Shown here: positions 62,270-64,000 of the stretch, in pieces
How positions within the stretch are numbered: position 1 is the stretch's first letter
Layout: each line of letters starts with the position of its first letter
Source of the DNA: Gordionus sp. m RMFG-2023
Taxonomy: Eukaryota; Nematomorpha; Gordioida; Chordodea; Parachordodidae
Length of the DNA stretch: 64,000 nucleotides
Assembly: GCF_954871325.1 (NCBI RefSeq)
Contig: NC_088777.1
Span: 4,218,509 to 4,282,508, forward strand
Reading direction: 5' to 3'
Notes under the pieces: model-generated
What the model saw: the letters and a program-made list of their open reading frames with translations, nothing else
The model's database searches: none
Told to the model about the DNA's origin: nothing
Made by a program: the position numbers and the translations under genes

Positions 62270-62770
62270 CACTGTTGTTTGATTTAATAAAGATATTTCT
62301 GATATTAATAATTCTTAGCTAATTCCTAGAAATTAAATAATTAAAACAGTTTCTTATAAGTGTAAAAAAAAATTCTTTATAGCAATTTTACCATTTTATT
62401 TCCATATAGTTTTAAAAATACTGTAAAGGGTTAACGTTCTTTATTTTATGATAATATTTGCATTTATAATTGATATAAATTAAATAAAATTGAATGAAGG
62501 ATATTTAAATAAAATTGAATTGAAGGATATAAAAATTGTTTTGCTGGTAAATATAATTTTTGAAATATTTTAATAATAAATAAAATAAATCCAGATTTTA
62601 AAATATAGGGAAAATGTATAAAGTTTGTCTCATCTTCATATCCCTTTTTAACGGGTCTTAGACGAAATAACTTTAGGGAGTATTTGGGAGTCAATCTTAA
62701 GATAAATATTTTGCACCGACTCTCTTACGTAATTTGCAGATTTTAAAATATATCTCTAATTGAGTCATGC
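62270..62770 (+). repeat. Dispersed repeat family D, copy 2
   Basis: Matches 49870-50450 (see there). It starts about 70 bp right of the foldback element. The 76-codon minus-strand frame at 62464-62694 lies inside the repeat and is not supported as a gene. Confidence 0.65.
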
Positions 62771-62930
62771 AGAGCTGGGTGGTAGTAAAATCGTACAAAT
62801 ACCGAAAAATTTGGTTAGTAGATTATGCCAAAGTAATATAAATAAAAATGGTGATTATAAAATAGACGAATATAAAACAAGAACAACGACAATGAAGGAT
62901 GTTAATATAAAACGTTGTATATAATTAGAT
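62771..62930. other. Short A+T-rich spacer
   Basis: Nothing recognised between the family D copy and the coding-like tract. Confidence 0.4.
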
Positions 62931-64000
62931 AAATAACGGGGATGAGTTCGTTCTAGGCATCCTATTGTTGTTCCAGTTTTTTCGAAATTAAAGATCATCA
63001 ATGTATATTTGAGAACCTTGTATTTGTAGACGAATTGGTAAGTCCAGAGAGCAGTTGAGTGTCGATAGTTTTGGTACCAAACAAGAAGTCTGTTTGATTG
63101 ATATCGTTCAAGGTGGCGGCAAGAGCGGGCACCGTTTCTTGATTAAACAAGGTTTGGGCTGCCCTATCTCCTATCCAGGGTATAGATGGCTCGTCTGCAG
63201 GATATTAGTCCTCCGAAATCCATTTAATGTTTTGTGAATGGCTGAAAGTTTTGTAGCCAATCTAACATGGGATTTAAGTCCTATTTAAATATAAAGAAGG
63301 TTACTGTCCAGTCGGTGAATTTCGTAGGAGGGTCCTCATCTTTGCTGATTGCTAGGAGTTCATTGGCGTTAATTTGAGTTAGAGCGTAAGAGGGGATGTT
63401 GAAGAGCAGCAAGGCTCTTATGAGACATATAGGTTATCATAACCACAAAATGATATACCGATGTGACTCCGAGGTGTGTAAACCACGTTGGTAGTGTGGT
63501 ATCTGAATAAATGGGAGCTTAGGCACTGATTATCATGTTCGCTATGTTGAAAAGTTAGGTAAGTGTCGACTACAAGTATTAAGACTGAATTATTCATAAT
63601 AATATAATAGGGTTAAAACAGTCACGACATTCCAATGATTTCGTAGGCGAAGTGATTAACATTATACACTGGCGTGTGGTCAATGATAATTGGTGCGTGT
63701 GCTGCTGAAATGGTACAAGCCATTTAGTAAGTTGCATTCGGGTGTTGTTGTCATTAGATATGGTTTTGCTTTGAGGTCAATGGAGATTTCCAAATAGGTG
63801 ATGTAGAGTGTAGGGTCTTGTATCAATTTTAAAGTAGCTATTGTAAGGCCTTAATCCTATAGTGTACATCTAAGAGATCGCTTAAATCACTTTACTTCGA
63901 ACTCTTAATTACCATAGATCATCAGGTTATCCAAGTATACGTTTTAATTGGTTTTTCTGACTATCTTGGCGCAGGCATCTAGTATGATACTTTGTAAACA
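62931..64000 (-). other. Degenerate coding-like tract running off the window, possible virus fossil
   Basis: About 1.07 kb, visibly less A+T-rich than almost everything else, reaching the right edge. The minus strand reads as protein-like text in several short stretches, for example LFNQETVPALAATLNDINQT near 63110-63170 and QDPTLYITYLEISIDLKAKP near 63750-63810. The tract is broken several times. It has no start, intron or domain that could be recognised. The general look (a beta-rich, T/N/P-containing soluble protein of foreign composition) would suit a fossil of a viral structural protein, but no family is claimed. A decayed host gene is the alternative. The plus-strand 60-codon frame at 63055-63237 is its shadow. 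Confidence 0.5.

Noticed and set aside
1-64000. CRISPR arrays, bacterial operons, rRNA genes
   Set aside because: No regularly spaced repeat with unique spacers, no ribosome binding sites with packed genes and no rRNA-like sequence were seen. The tandem arrays found have no spacers.

Overview
This is a very A+T-rich (about four-fifths A+T by eye), gene-poor stretch of a eukaryotic nuclear genome. There are no bacterial gene packing, operons or CRISPR arrays. Nearly everything that can be recognised is a transposable element. The mix (at least five hAT families with 8-bp target duplications, a Ty3/Gypsy reverse-transcriptase fossil, a tRNA-derived SINE, a small LTR element and a foldback element) fits an invertebrate such as an AT-rich insect, or possibly an AT-rich fungus. 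The sequence alone does not settle the species. No intact protein-coding host gene was found; a few short, less A+T-rich, coding-like islands are listed with low confidence.

Layout. 2.3-3.0 kb: a degenerate hAT-like MITE. 3.7-9.3 kb: a three-layer nest. An old dispersed repeat (family B) holds a hAT element (3706-9330, ZMYM/DUF4371-type transposase on the minus strand), which in turn holds a second hAT (4953-8487, BED-finger transposase on the plus strand). Both insertions have perfect TIRs and perfect 8-bp duplications. 14.0-16.4 kb: a 1,998-bp non-coding LTR element with two identical 345-bp LTRs, a 4-bp duplication, a primer-binding-like site and a polypurine-like tract, inserted into the tail of a tRNA-derived SINE. 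16.9-17.4 kb: a Ty3/Gypsy RT fossil. 19.45-19.82 kb: a hAT MITE. 34.2-36.3 kb and 46.2-48.3 kb: two further hAT elements with broken transposases; hAT scraps lie near 37.2 and 51.1-51.5 kb. 52.58-52.80 kb: a palindromic hAT MITE. 58.66-62.20 kb: a 3.5-kb foldback element made of two inverted arms, each carrying ten ~120-bp repeats, whose outermost 12 bp match the MITE at 52.58 kb. 62.9 kb to the window end: a coding-like, less A+T-rich degenerate tract on the minus strand, possibly a virus fossil.

Between these lie long A+T-rich stretches with at least three old dispersed repeat families (here called A, B and D), found by reading copies against each other, plus several small tandem repeats.

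The two most interesting structures are the retrozyme-like LTR element and the foldback element with its regularly spaced palindromic units. The transposon genes do not form a host pathway. The elements are related by nesting and by shared ends, which give a relative order of insertion.
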